Below are positions 7,855 to 17,201 of a stretch of 64,000 nt of DNA, one piece after another. The position numbers and the translations under genes were made by a program. The DNA is from Psychroserpens sp. NJDZ02. GTDB lineage: Bacteria > Bacteroidota > Bacteroidia > Flavobacteriales > Flavobacteriaceae. The notes beneath the pieces are model-generated. The model made no database searches. It saw only the letters and a list, made by a program, of their open reading frames with translations, and was not told where the DNA came from. The stretch covers positions 928,501-992,500 of the forward strand of contig NZ_CP039451.1 in the NCBI RefSeq assembly GCF_004843725.1. Reading direction: 5' to 3'. Numbering within the stretch: the first letter of the stretch is position 1; the number at the start of each line of letters is the position of its first letter.

Positions 7855-9420
7855 TTATTTTAAAACATACTCTTGTGCCATAGTAACAAAGTCTGAGATT
7901 TGCTTCGCTTTCCATTCTGATGTTTGCTGTAATTCTACTCTGATAAGCTCTCCAACCATTGGTGCAATTTCGATTGCCGCTTTAGCATCTAAAAACAAAA
8001 CGCGGACACGTCTTGCCAATACGTCCTCAATAGTTCTTGCCATTTCATTTCTTACAGCCCAAACAACTTCTGCTTTTGTAAATTCTAAACGTGGATGTAA
8101 ACGCACTGACCATTCCGGATGATCTGTAATTAAATCTGCAATATGTTTTTGATCTGTACCATAAATATATAAATGATTGGATCTATCGACTGTCCCATTT
8201 GCGCCATGTATTAGCAAATCTTTTGTTTTACATTTTACTTTTGATAACTTTTTAAGTGCTATTACTTTATTAATAGTATCCTGAGCCATGCGTCTATAAG
8301 TAGTCCATTTTCCACCAGTAATTGTAATTAACCCAGACTTTGCCACAATAATTTTATGGCTTCTTGAAATTTCTTTTGTTTTTGTAGAATTATCCTTTGG
8401 CGCTGCCAGCGGTCTGAGTCCAGCAAAAATACTAAGCACATCTTTTTTGCTTACCTTTTTATTTAAATACTTATTAGCTGTTTGTAGGATAAAATTAATT
8501 TCTTCATCTAAAGCTTGCGGTTCTAAACTATGATTATCAACCAACGTATCGGTTGTACCTACTACTACCCTATCATGCCAGGGTACTAAAAACAAAACAC
8601 GACCATCGTCCGTTTTAGGAATCATAATGGCATCATCACCGGGTAAATACGACTTATCAAAAACCAAATGAACCCCTTGACTAGGCTTTATAGAGGTTCT
8701 AGCACTAACATCGTCCATTTTTAATACCTCATCAGAAAACACGCCTGTTGCATTAATTACAACGGTTGCTTTTAGCTTATAATCTAGTCCCGACTCACCA
8801 TCGCTTGCTACAACTCCATCAACTTTCCCTTTGTTATTTTTAAGCAACGTTTTTACCTTAAAATGGTTTAAAACAGTTGCACCGTTTTCAATACAACTTT
8901 GCGCCATATTAACGGCTAGTCTAGCATCATCAAATTGTCCATCGTAATACACTACACCGCCTTTTAATTTGTCGTTTTTTAAGGTTGCCAACCTAGACAT
9001 TGTGTCCCGTTTATTAATCCTTGTGGATTTACCAAAACTTAATTTACCAGATAAAAAATCATATACTTTTAATCCAATAGTATAAAAAACAGAGTCAAAC
9101 CAATTATAATTAGGTATAATAAAAGATTGTTTACTTACTAAATGAGAAGCATTTTTCATCATCAAGCCTCTTTCATACAAAGCCTCACGCACTAAGTCCA
9201 CATTACCTTGTGCCAAATATCTAACACCACCATGTACTAGCTTTGTACTTCGGCTAGAAGTTCCTTTTGCAAAGTCCACCTGTTCTAACAATAAGGTTTT
9301 ATAACCTCTTGTTGCAGCATCTAATGCAACTCCCAAACCTGTTGCACCACCACCAATTATAATGACGTCCCAATTAAAGTTCGTTTTTATTTGATTTACT
9401 AAAGCTTCTCTATTAAACAT
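7855..9420 (-). CDS. glpD: FAD-dependent glycerol-3-phosphate dehydrogenase
   Basis: It oxidises sn-glycerol 3-phosphate to dihydroxyacetone phosphate and passes electrons to the quinone pool at the inner face of the membrane. Length is 521 residues from the ATG at 9420. The FAD fold WDVIIIGGGATGLGVALDAA, the substrate-loop signature GTSSRSTKLVHGGVRYL, the core NATGVFSDEV and GGKWTTYRRMAQDTI are all present, with the C-terminal DAO_C helical domain. The start at 9450 is rejected because a consensus -7 element occupies 9448-9455. It is followed by the M90 peptidase gene in the same operon. Confidence 0.95.
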   Translation of the reverse strand: MFNREALVNQIKTNFNWDVIIIGGGATGLGVALDAATRGYKTLLLEQVDFAKGTSSRSTKLVHGGVRYLAQGNVDLVREALYERGLMMKNASHLVSKQSFIIPNYNWFDSVFYTIGLKVYDFLSGKLSFGKSTRINKRDTMSRLATLKNDKLKGGVVYYDGQFDDARLAVNMAQSCIENGATVLNHFKVKTLLKNNKGKVDGVVASDGESGLDYKLKATVVINATGVFSDEVLKMDDVSARTSIKPSQGVHLVFDKSYLPGDDAIMIPKTDDGRVLFLVPWHDRVVVGTTDTLVDNHSLEPQALDEEINFILQTANKYLNKKVSKKDVLSIFAGLRPLAAPKDNSTKTKEISRSHKIIVAKSGLITITGGKWTTYRRMAQDTINKVIALKKLSKVKCKTKDLLIHGANGTVDRSNHLYIYGTDQKHIADLITDHPEWSVRLHPRLEFTKAEVVWAVRNEMARTIEDVLARRVRVLFLDAKAAIEIAPMVGELIRVELQQTSEWKAKQISDFVTMAQEYVLK

Positions 9421-9447
9421 CTTGTTCTCAATAATTATGATCTTTAC

Positions 9448-9474
9448 CAAATATATAAAATACCTGCTGTTTAT
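9448..9474 (-). promoter_or_regulatory. glpD promoter: TATATTTG (-7) with upstream TTG (-33)
   Basis: On the minus strand TATATTTG fits TAnnTTTG and a TTG lies 23 nt upstream, within the TTG-N17-23-TAnnTTTG spacing described for Flavobacterium. The -7 box is about 28 nt before the ATG at 9420. Confidence 0.6.
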
Positions 9475-9544
9475 ACGACAAACCTAAAAGAAGCTACACC
9501 TATGTATAAAAACAATTAAAAAACAGAAATTTAGAGACATAAAA

Positions 9545-9592
9545 AAAACCAGAATTAAAATTGAATGTACTCAACTTTAATTCTGGTTTTTT
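9545..9592. terminator. Strong bidirectional terminator hairpin
   Basis: AAACCAGAATTAAA pairs with TTTAATTCTGGTTT around a loop that extends the pairing (TTGA/TCAA), with A8 before and T7 after. It ends minus-strand transcription from tRNA-Arg and the YqeY gene before glpD. Confidence 0.85.
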
Positions 9593-9695
9593 TACTCTAG
9601 CGCCCTTCATTTAGCCCTTTATGCTTTCACCTAGTCGCAATTACTAATCCGATAGCTTATTAAAACTCTGCTTTGATAATAGAAACTATTTAAAC

Positions 9696-9934
9696 ACAAA
9701 TTCAAGCGAGCTTGATTTGACCCTACTTTAGATTACTTCGCTATACTTCGTTATCCTCATAGCTCCGCTTTGAAAATAAAAAAGTTGCACTTACAAATTC
9801 AAGCGAGCTTGATTTGACCTACTTTTAGATTACTTCGCTGCGCTTCGTTATCCTCATAGCTCCGCTTTGAAAATAGAAAAGTTGCAATTACAAATTCAAG
9901 CGAGCTTGATTTGACATGCAACTTTTCTATTTAT
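9696..9934. repeat. 97-bp tandem repeat (about 2.3 units) plus terminal inverted repeat, next to tRNA-Arg
   Basis: The string CAAATTCAAGCGAGCTTGAT begins at about 9697, 9794 and 9891, an exact 97-bp period. The two full units differ at a few bases. Each unit contains the short palindrome CAAGCGAGCTTG. The last unit is flanked by AAATAGAAAAGTTGCA (about 9871-9886) and its inverse TGCAACTTTTCTATTT (about 9917-9932), making a long hairpin that ends 4 nt before the tRNA 3' end. No coding frame is seen in 9451-9937. Confidence 0.75.
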
Positions 9935-9937
9935 TCG

Positions 9938-10011
9938 TGACCTCGAGAGGATTCGAACCTCCAACCCTCAGAGCCGAAATCTGATATTCTATCCAGTTGA
10001 ACTACGAGGCC
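9938..10011 (-). tRNA. tRNA-Arg (anticodon TCG)
   Basis: A 74-nt cloverleaf on the minus strand. Acceptor GGCCTCG (10005-10011) pairs with CGAGGTC, the discriminator base is A, the anticodon loop TTTCGGC between TCAGA and TCTGA gives anticodon TCG, and the T arm is GGAGG-TTCGAAT-CCTCT. CCA is not encoded. It lies 7 nt after the stop of the YqeY gene on the same strand and is probably processed from that transcript. Confidence 0.93.
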
Positions 10012-10018
10012 AAATTAT

Positions 10019-10468
10019 TTATGACAATTTTGCTTTTACAATATTAGATATCGTTTTTCCATCAGCCTTACCTGCTAATTGACCACTAACCATTCCCATA
10101 ACTTTACCCATATCTTTCATACCCGCCGCTCCTGTTTTAGCAATCACTGCCTCAACAACTTTAGTCACGTCTTCCTCGCTCATAGCTTCCGGTAAAAACT
10201 GAGAAATAACTTCTGCTTCTGCCAATTCTGGAGCTGCTAAATCTTCACGATTTTGCTCTAAAAATATTGCTGCACTATCTTTACGTTGCTTAACTTGCTT
10301 TTGAAGTATTTTAAGCTCTTGCTCTTCTGTTAATTCTTGTTTTGCGCCACTTTCTGTCTGCGCTAATAATATTTCCGATTTAACCGCTCTTAAAGCTGTT
10401 AGTGCTACTGTATTTTTACTTTTCATTGCCTCCTTTAAGGCAGTCATTAGGTCTGTAGATAAACTCAT
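10019..10468 (-). CDS. GatB/YqeY domain protein
   Basis: Length is 149 residues, the usual size of the stand-alone YqeY family. N-terminal LSTDLMTALKEAMKSKNTVALTALRAVKSEI and C-terminal GMKDMGKVMGMVSGQLAGKADGKTISNIVKAKL are characteristic. The C-terminal helical domain is shared with GatB of the tRNA-dependent amidotransferase and binds tRNA there. The role of the free protein is unsettled. It sits between ftsZ and tRNA-Arg, an arrangement common in Flavobacteriia. Confidence 0.92.
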   Translation of the reverse strand: MSLSTDLMTALKEAMKSKNTVALTALRAVKSEILLAQTESGAKQELTEEQELKILQKQVKQRKDSAAIFLEQNREDLAAPELAEAEVISQFLPEAMSEEDVTKVVEAVIAKTGAAGMKDMGKVMGMVSGQLAGKADGKTISNIVKAKLS

Positions 10469-10561
10469 GTCTTATATTTTGAGCCACGAAGATAATAAAT
10501 AGTATTTAGTTTTAGGGTGTTTAAAAGGCCTTGTGTTACCTCTTAAAATATCTAAAATAAA

Positions 10562-10592
10562 AACCCGAGAAGCTTGAGGGGCTTTTCGGGTT
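10562..10592. terminator. Hairpin AACCCGA...TCGGGTT downstream of ftsZ
   Basis: AACCCGAgAAGC pairs with GCTTTTCGGGTT in an imperfect stem with A/T-rich flanks. It lies between ftsZ and the YqeY gene on the minus strand and could act on either. Confidence 0.55.
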
Positions 10593-10613
10593 AAAATGGA
10601 TTATCCTTTAAAA

Positions 10614-10641
10614 TAAAACTCCAAACTAATTTGGGGTTTTA
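10614..10641 (-). terminator. Terminator at the end of the mraZ-ftsZ cluster
   Basis: On the minus strand AAAACCCCAAA pairs with TTTGGAGTTTT, followed by ATTTT, about 18 nt after the ftsZ stop. Confidence 0.7.
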
Positions 10642-10658
10642 TTAATTTTAGAGATGTA

Positions 10659-12626
10659 CTAATCTACATTATCATGTAAAAAAGAATTGTTACTTCTTAA
10701 TTGTATATCATCATTGTCATCAACACCTAATGAGGTTCTAGAAATGCTATTGTCTGAAGAATGTTGTCTATCATCCAACTCTAATCCTTGACGCTTATAA
10801 GCAGGAATCTTTTCTATATCTTCAATTTTTGAGCTATTGAATTTATGATTAAAATTCTTCATTTTTTTTCTTCGCTCGTCAGCTCTACTTTTAAGTAATT
10901 CTGAAATAGGTGTATTCATTGGATCCACATCAGCATCGGCATCGGCGTTTACCTCATCATTTTCAACCACTTTTCTTTCAAAAACGACTTCTTTATCAAC
11001 TTTAGGTTCTGCTACTTTATTAATTACCGAATCTACCTCTTCATAATCATCAAGCGCATATCTAACTTCTCCTTTTTCTGTATTTTCTGTTACCGGAACA
11101 ATTTCAACAAAATCATTAACTGTTATATTGTTAACATCATCTGACAGATTCATAACAACAGGACGTTCTTCTATTTCGGCAGTTTCGATTACAGGCTCTG
11201 ATAATGGTAAATCAAAACTTAATGTTATTTGTTGCTTCTTTTCTTCTTCTACTTTAGCAACTTCAATATTATTAACACTGGTATCAGTAATAGTAAACTC
11301 CTCTGTTTCGTCTACAATAACATCCACTTCAGAATAGTTAACATCTATATTTTTGATAAACTCACTAGTCGGAATTAAATCCAAATCTTGATAATTTACA
11401 GTTCTTTGCTTATTGACCTGTGCCATTTCAAAAGCAGACAACTGATCATCGGTATCTTCTTCTAAATCTAAAGTATGAACCACTGCTTTAGGCGCTTCTT
11501 TTTTAACCTCTAGCTCTATCGTTGGTAAAATAACCGCAGGTGTTTCCTCTTTTTCTTTATTTAAATCTTGCTCCACATTATGGTCATCTTCCAAAGCGTG
11601 AATCACTTTTTTTGTTTCGGTATTTGAAATTTCATTTTGTTGCTCGACATCAAAGCCTGTAGCAATAATAGTTACAGAAATTGATTCTTCTAAATTATCA
11701 TCCTCACCAACACCCATAATAATATTCGCACCATGACCAGCTTCATTCTGAATATGATCATTGATTTCTCCTATTTCATCAATAGTAATTTCTTGAGCTC
11801 CAGAAACGATTAGCAACAATACGTTTTTGGCTCCAGTAATTTTATTATCATTTAATAAAGGTGAATCTAATGCTTTAGAAATCGCTTCATGTGCACGGTT
11901 TTGACCAGACGCAGACGCAGATCCCATAATAGCAGTTCCACTATTACTTAGCACTGTTTTAGCATCACGTAAATCAATGTTTTGCGTGTAGTGATGCGTT
12001 ATAACTTCTGCGATACCACGTGCTGCAGTAGATAATACTTCATCCGCTTTAGAGAACCCAGCTTTAAAACCAAGGTTACCATATACTTCACGAAGTTTAT
12101 TGTTATTGATTACAACTAAAGAATCTACTTCTTTACGTAATCTCTCAATCCCTTCCTGAGCTTGTTCGTTACGCATTTTTCCTTCAAACTGAAAAGGCAT
12201 GGTTACAATACCAACGGTTAAAATGTCTAAATCCTTAGCCATTTTAGCAATAATTGGTGCTGCTCCTGTACCTGTTCCTCCACCCATACCTGCGGTGATA
12301 AAAATCATTTTGGTATTGGTGTCTAGCATGCGTTGCAAGTCATCAAAACTCTCCACTGCAGATTGCTCTCCAACATCTGGATTAGCCCCTGCACCAAGTC
12401 CTTCTGTTAAGTTAAGACCTAATTGGATTTTATTTGGCACACCACTATTTTGTAGTGCTTGTGCATCTGTATTACAAATAACAAAATCTACCCCTTTAAT
12501 TCCCTGAAGGAACATGTGGTTGATTGCGTTACTTCCTCCCCCACCGACACCAATGACTTTAATGACATTAGATTGATTTTTAGGAAGATCAAAAGATATA
12601 TTTTCGAATTCGTTGTTGCTGCTCAT
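10659..12626 (-). CDS. ftsZ: Cell division protein FtsZ
   Basis: This is the tubulin-like GTPase that forms the division ring. The GTPase core covers about residues 20-335, with IGVGGGGSNAINHM and the tubulin signature GGGTGTG at 115-121, and NLDF-loop equivalents in the T7 region (NNNKLREVYG...FSKADEV). The remaining 320 residues are an acidic, low-complexity linker followed by a short basic block (SRADERRKKMKNFNHKF) and a C-terminal tail IPAYKRQGLELDD. The 655-residue length is large compared with about 380 in E. coli but usual for Flavobacteriia. It is the last gene of the cluster, 69 nt after ftsA. Confidence 0.98.
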   Translation of the reverse strand: MSSNNEFENISFDLPKNQSNVIKVIGVGGGGSNAINHMFLQGIKGVDFVICNTDAQALQNSGVPNKIQLGLNLTEGLGAGANPDVGEQSAVESFDDLQRMLDTNTKMIFITAGMGGGTGTGAAPIIAKMAKDLDILTVGIVTMPFQFEGKMRNEQAQEGIERLRKEVDSLVVINNNKLREVYGNLGFKAGFSKADEVLSTAARGIAEVITHHYTQNIDLRDAKTVLSNSGTAIMGSASASGQNRAHEAISKALDSPLLNDNKITGAKNVLLLIVSGAQEITIDEIGEINDHIQNEAGHGANIIMGVGEDDNLEESISVTIIATGFDVEQQNEISNTETKKVIHALEDDHNVEQDLNKEKEETPAVILPTIELEVKKEAPKAVVHTLDLEEDTDDQLSAFEMAQVNKQRTVNYQDLDLIPTSEFIKNIDVNYSEVDVIVDETEEFTITDTSVNNIEVAKVEEEKKQQITLSFDLPLSEPVIETAEIEERPVVMNLSDDVNNITVNDFVEIVPVTENTEKGEVRYALDDYEEVDSVINKVAEPKVDKEVVFERKVVENDEVNADADADVDPMNTPISELLKSRADERRKKMKNFNHKFNSSKIEDIEKIPAYKRQGLELDDRQHSSDNSISRTSLGVDDNDDIQLRSNNSFLHDNVD

Positions 12627-12695
12627 AAATTCTATTTTACTGGATCAATTATTAATATTTTACACGATACATACATCGCTTACTTTTTACTTTTA

Positions 12696-14021
12696 TTATT
12701 CTGCGTTATCCAAAAAGTCTTTTACTCTTTCTGTTAACGTATCTAAAAACGACTTACGTTGTTTTTTAGGTGGCTCTATTTGTTCTATTTCTGGAGTTTC
12801 TTCGACTGCTTCTTCAAGTGCCTGAATCTCTTCTTCAATTATAGCTTCCGCTTTTTTACGATCTTGACGTTTTAGACCATCCATCACTAAACCAACTGCT
12901 GTGGCAAATAATGGACTTGTTATAGCGTCGTCACTATCTCCTGCTAAATGCTCGTTTGGATACCCTATTCTAGTATCCATACCCGTAATATACTCTACTA
13001 ATTGCTTAAGGTGTTTTAATTGGCTTCCTCCACCAGTTAAAACAATACCAGCTATTAGTTTCTTTTTTTGTTCTTCATGTCCGTAGTTTTTTATCTCTAC
13101 GTACACTTGCTCAATAATCTCTACAACTCTTGCATGTATTATTTTAGACAAGTTTTTTAAGGTAATCTCCTTTGGGTCACGCCCCCTTAAACCGGGAATA
13201 GACACAATCTCGTTATCTTTATTTTCTCCTGGCCATGCGCTTCCAAACTTAATTTTAAGTAATTCGGCTTGTTTCTCTATTATTGAACACCCTTCTTTAA
13301 TATCTTCCGTTATCACGTTTCCTCCAAAAGGAATGACTGCGGTATGACGGATAATACCATCTCTAAAAATGGCTAAATCCGTTGTTCCTCCTCCTATATC
13401 AATTAACGCTACACCTGCTTCTTTTTCCTCTTGACTTAAAACCGCATTGGCACTCGCTAAAGGTTCTAAAGTAATACCATCTAAACTTAATCCTGCACTT
13501 TGTACACAACGCCCAATGTTTCTAATAGACGATACTTGTCCAACAACGACATGAAAATTAGCTTCCAAACGTCCACCATACATCCCTATTGGTTCTTTTA
13601 TTTCGGCTTGACCGTCAATTTTATATTCTTGAGGCAGCACGTGGATAATCTCTTCTCCAGGCAACATTACCAATTTATGTACTTGATTAATCAAACGATC
13701 TATATCGTCCTCATCAATAACAGTTTCGCTATCAGGTCTAGTGATATAATCACTATGTTGTAAACTTCTAATATGTTGCCCAGCAATACCAACCGTTACA
13801 CCATCAATCTTAAATGATGCTGCAGCTTCTGCTTCTTGAATAGCCAACTGTATAGATTGTATAGTCTGCGTTATATTATTAACAACACCACGATGGATAC
13901 CTAAACTTTTAGACTTACCAATACCTAAAATTTCAACTTTACCATAATCGTTTTTACGACCAATCATAGCCACAATCTTTGTGGTTCCTAAATCTAGTCC
14001 TACTGCAATGTTCTGTTCCAT
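12696..14021 (-). CDS. ftsA: Cell division protein FtsA
   Basis: This actin-like ATPase anchors FtsZ to the membrane and helps recruit the late divisome. Length is 441 residues. ATP-binding motifs of the actin fold are VGLDLGTTKIVAMIG (phosphate 1), VALIDIGGGTTDLAIF (phosphate 2) and IVLTGGGSQLKHL (adenosine). The SHS2/1c region lies between about 85 and 165. The C-terminus carries a basic, amphipathic stretch (PKKQRKSFLDTLTERVKDFL) suited to membrane targeting. It begins 3 nt after the ftsQ stop. Confidence 0.98.
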   Translation of the reverse strand: MEQNIAVGLDLGTTKIVAMIGRKNDYGKVEILGIGKSKSLGIHRGVVNNITQTIQSIQLAIQEAEAAASFKIDGVTVGIAGQHIRSLQHSDYITRPDSETVIDEDDIDRLINQVHKLVMLPGEEIIHVLPQEYKIDGQAEIKEPIGMYGGRLEANFHVVVGQVSSIRNIGRCVQSAGLSLDGITLEPLASANAVLSQEEKEAGVALIDIGGGTTDLAIFRDGIIRHTAVIPFGGNVITEDIKEGCSIIEKQAELLKIKFGSAWPGENKDNEIVSIPGLRGRDPKEITLKNLSKIIHARVVEIIEQVYVEIKNYGHEEQKKKLIAGIVLTGGGSQLKHLKQLVEYITGMDTRIGYPNEHLAGDSDDAITSPLFATAVGLVMDGLKRQDRKKAEAIIEEEIQALEEAVEETPEIEQIEPPKKQRKSFLDTLTERVKDFLDNAE

Positions 14022-14024
14022 AAC

Positions 14025-14744
14025 TTATGCTTTTGTACACACAACTTGACTCCCAAATTGCAAATTTACTGTATTGTAATTATTTAAGGTTTTATCTTTC
14101 GTAGCTTTTAGGTAGAAAGCCTTTAGATTATTGATCTTTTTATCCAATTGTTCTAAATCACCTATTTTGACTACAAAACTACACTGTCTTAACTTAAGAT
14201 CTATAGTATTATTCTTGTTTTGTTGAATTTGTACCACATGTTTTTTCAAAAATTCGTCATTTTGAATTTTTGTTGCTATTTCATGAATCCTAATCAAGTC
14301 CTTTTTATCCACAAAACCGGTCACGATTGGAACACGTTCTGTATAGTTTTTTGACAATGGCATATAACCACCATTACTATCTACATAAAAAGAGGTACTA
14401 GATACGACTCTGGCAATAGGCATTTTTTGTTTTACCTTAGCTATTAAATCTCCAGACACACTAACATAAACATCTGCAAACTCGACAATTGGGTTTTCAT
14501 TTAGAGTCGTTTCCAAAACATTCAAATCTAAAATTTCTTTAGACTCGTTGGTAGCATAATGCTGATTTTGTATTAACAACTTACTAACATCCTCATGCGT
14601 AATAAATAAGTTTTTATTACCTATAAACTCGACATGTGGCTTTGATACGATCCTTTTAGCATTTCTTACTGAAGAAAACGCATACAAAAACACTACTAAA
14701 CCTAGTAGTACTGCCATTTTTATATAGTTCCAATTAATCTTCAT
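14025..14744 (-). CDS. ftsQ: Cell division protein FtsQ
   Basis: A 239-residue bitopic protein with one N-terminal membrane segment (MAVLLGLVVFLYAFSSV, near residues 10-26) and a periplasmic POTRA-like region (VEFIGNKNLFITHEDVSKLL... NPIVEFADVYVSVSGDLIAKVKQKMPIARV). It links early and late divisome proteins. Its start overlaps the murC end by 11 nt. Sequence conservation is low, so the call leans on length, topology and its place between murC and ftsA. No ddl gene is interposed. Confidence 0.92.
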   Translation of the reverse strand: MKINWNYIKMAVLLGLVVFLYAFSSVRNAKRIVSKPHVEFIGNKNLFITHEDVSKLLIQNQHYATNESKEILDLNVLETTLNENPIVEFADVYVSVSGDLIAKVKQKMPIARVVSSTSFYVDSNGGYMPLSKNYTERVPIVTGFVDKKDLIRIHEIATKIQNDEFLKKHVVQIQQNKNNTIDLKLRQCSFVVKIGDLEQLDKKINNLKAFYLKATKDKTLNNYNTVNLQFGSQVVCTKA

Positions 14745-16086
14745 TAAGCAATCCTTTTTTTATTTTTGAAACTTCTGCTCCAATATCACCCGCACCTATT
14801 GTTAAAACAATTTTTGCTTCACTTTGTTTTATAGTATCTACTAGTGCCGCTTTTGATACTAATTTTTTGTTATCATTTTCAATTAAGCTCAATAACCATT
14901 CCGATGTCACTCCTTCTATAGGTAATTCTCTTGCGGGATAGATATCCAATAAGATAACTTCATCAAACTGTGATAAACTTTTTGCAAACTCCTCAGTAAA
15001 ATCCTTTGTTCTAGAAAATAAATGTGGCTGAAAAACAGCAACAACCTTATCATTTGGATACATTTCTCTTACCGCTTGACGCACCGCATTAATCTCCTCA
15101 GGATGATGCGCGTAGTCATCAATAAACACTAACTCATCCGTTTTAATTTGATAAGTAAATCGACGTTTCACGCCTAAATAGGACGTCAATGCTTTTGCTA
15201 ATTTTGAAGCAGAAACACCATACTCTAAAGACATTGCTAAAGCGACTAACGCATTAGATAAATTATGCCGCCCTGGCAGATTAAATCTAAAATCTTTCAA
15301 TACTGTTTCTGGCGTTTTGACATCAAAAACATACACCCCGTTTTCTATTCTTATATTTTGAGCAGAATAATCTGCATCATCTTCTATTCCGTAAGTAATT
15401 CCTTTTAAAGGCAACCCGTTTTTAACGAATAGCTTCCCATTAGGTTTTAATTTTTTAGAAAAATCCGCAAAGGTTTTTATTAATTCTGAAGCATCACCAT
15501 AAATATCTAAATGATCTGCATCCATAGATGTGATACAAGCCATATCGGGACTTAAAGTCAAGAACGAACGATCAAACTCGTCAGCCTCTACCACGCTAAC
15601 CTGATCTCCGTTAAGTATTAAATTAGAATTATAATTCTCGCTAATACCACCTAAAAAAGCAGTTAACTCAATATCACATTCATTTAACAAATGACCCAAA
15701 ATACTGGTCGTCGTTGTTTTACCATGTGTTCCAGCGACTGCTAAACAAAATGTATGCTCTGTTATCAATCCTAAAATCTCAGAACGTTTTAACACTTTAA
15801 AACCGTGATCTTTAAAATAGCGTAGTTCCGAATGACTTTTAGGCACTGCAGGCGTATAAACTACTACTGTACTTTCTGGGTTTAAATATTGATCTTCAAT
15901 GTTAACTATTGCATCCTCAAAATGCACAGCTATACCTAATCCCTCTAAACTAGTAGTAATATCTGTTTGCGTCTTATCATAACCAGACACCTGCTTACCA
16001 CTAGCTTTAAAATAGCGCGCAATAGCAGACATACCGATACCTCCGATGCCAATAAAATAAACGTTATGTATAGTATTTAAATTCAT
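14734..16086 (-). CDS. murC: UDP-N-acetylmuramate--L-alanine ligase
   Basis: It adds the first amino acid, L-Ala, to UDP-MurNAc using ATP, in the cytoplasm. Length is 450 residues. The N-terminal Rossmann motif IGIGGIGMSAIARYF, the ATP loop VAGTHGKTTTTSIL (about 117-130), the Mur ligase central signature EADEFDRSFL and the FIDDYAHHPEEI C-terminal signature are intact. The start shares one base with the murG stop. Confidence 0.97.
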   Translation of the reverse strand: MNLNTIHNVYFIGIGGIGMSAIARYFKASGKQVSGYDKTQTDITTSLEGLGIAVHFEDAIVNIEDQYLNPESTVVVYTPAVPKSHSELRYFKDHGFKVLKRSEILGLITEHTFCLAVAGTHGKTTTTSILGHLLNECDIELTAFLGGISENYNSNLILNGDQVSVVEADEFDRSFLTLSPDMACITSMDADHLDIYGDASELIKTFADFSKKLKPNGKLFVKNGLPLKGITYGIEDDADYSAQNIRIENGVYVFDVKTPETVLKDFRFNLPGRHNLSNALVALAMSLEYGVSASKLAKALTSYLGVKRRFTYQIKTDELVFIDDYAHHPEEINAVRQAVREMYPNDKVVAVFQPHLFSRTKDFTEEFAKSLSQFDEVILLDIYPARELPIEGVTSEWLLSLIENDNKKLVSKAALVDTIKQSEAKIVLTIGAGDIGAEVSKIKKGLLNED

Positions 16087-17192
16087 TATTTTTTTAGCAA
16101 TTTTTCAACCTCGTCCGCAATGTCTTTTGTTGCATTTACCAATGCTAACTTTTTTATATTTTTACTTAATTGTTCTTGTTTTTCTTTTGAAGCTACTAGT
16201 TGTCCAAATTTATTTTTAAAATCTACTTTTAAATCGTCTTGCGCAATTAACAAAGCCGCATTTTCATCCACTATTGCATTTGCGTTTTTTGTTTGATGAT
16301 CTTCTGCCACATACGGAGAAGGCACAAATACGACAGGCTTACCAACAATACACAACTCGCTTACAGAACCTGCTCCAGCACGTGAGATAATAAAATCTGC
16401 GGCTGCATACGCATAATCCATCTTATTTATAAACTCATGGATTTGAACATGCTTAGTATTACCATATAACTTATAGGTCTGATAATATAACTTACCACAT
16501 TGCCAGATTACTTGAACATTTAATGTTTGCAGAAAGTCTAGCTCATCAACCATCAATTCGTTAATTGCTTTAGCCCCTAAACTTCCTCCCAAAACAAGTA
16601 AGGTCTGCTTACCTTCAACCAAACCAAAATGTTTTATTGCCGCGTCTCTTTTAGAAGAAATATCTAATAAATCTTGACGCACAGGATTACCTGTTTTTAT
16701 AATTTTATCTAAAGGAAAAAAGCGCTCTAAACCATCGTAAGCAACACACACTTTTGCCACCCTTTTAGCTAACAACTTATTTGTAATTCCTGGATACGAA
16801 TTCTGTTCTTGTATTATACTTGGCACTCCTTTTAAAGACGCCATTTGCAATAAAGGACCACTTGCAAACCCACCTGTTCCAATAGCAACATCGGGCTTAA
16901 ACTGTTTTATAATTTTTCTAGCATTCCATAAACTACTAATCAATTTAAATGGAAACATCATATTTTTAAGCGTCAACTTACGCTCAATACCGGTAATCCA
17001 TAAGCCTTTTATAGCATAACCAGCTTGAGGCACTTTTTCCATCTCCATTCTATCTTCTGCACCTACAAACAAAAACTCAGCTTCTGGAAAGCGCGACTTT
17101 AACTCGTTAGCAATAGCTATCGCAGGATAGATATGCCCCCCTGTACCACCACCTGATAAAATAATTTTATATGTTTTATTTTTACTATTCAC
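16086..17192 (-). CDS. murG: UDP-GlcNAc:lipid I N-acetylglucosaminyltransferase MurG
   Basis: It converts lipid I to lipid II at the inner face of the membrane. Length is 368 residues with a GT-B fold. The N-terminal [18 protein letters not shown] glycine loop, [11 protein letters not shown], the C-terminal [12 protein letters not shown] loop and [35 protein letters not shown] (UDP-GlcNAc site) are all present. It lies 9 nt after ftsW. Confidence 0.97.
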   Translation of the reverse strand: MNSKNKTYKIILSGGGTGGHIYPAIAIANELKSRFPEAEFLFVGAEDRMEMEKVPQAGYAIKGLWITGIERKLTLKNMMFPFKLISSLWNARKIIKQFKPDVAIGTGGFASGPLLQMASLKGVPSIIQEQNSYPGITNKLLAKRVAKVCVAYDGLERFFPLDKIIKTGNPVRQDLLDISSKRDAAIKHFGLVEGKQTLLVLGGSLGAKAINELMVDELDFLQTLNVQVIWQCGKLYYQTYKLYGNTKHVQIHEFINKMDYAYAAADFIISRAGAGSVSELCIVGKPVVFVPSPYVAEDHQTKNANAIVDENAALLIAQDDLKVDFKNKFGQLVASKEKQEQLSKNIKKLALVNATKDIADEVEKLLKK

Positions 17193-17201
17193 TGTTATAT
17201 T

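Noticed and set aside
9696..9934. Regularly spaced repeats as a CRISPR array
   Set aside because: The 97-bp units are repeated over their full length, with no unique spacers, only 2-3 units and no cas genes.
12199..12737. Plus-strand ORFs opposite ftsZ and ftsA
   Set aside because: They are shadows of strongly supported minus-strand genes and have no motifs. The same holds for plus-strand frames at 2192, 11128, 13500, 18172, 21376 and 22895.
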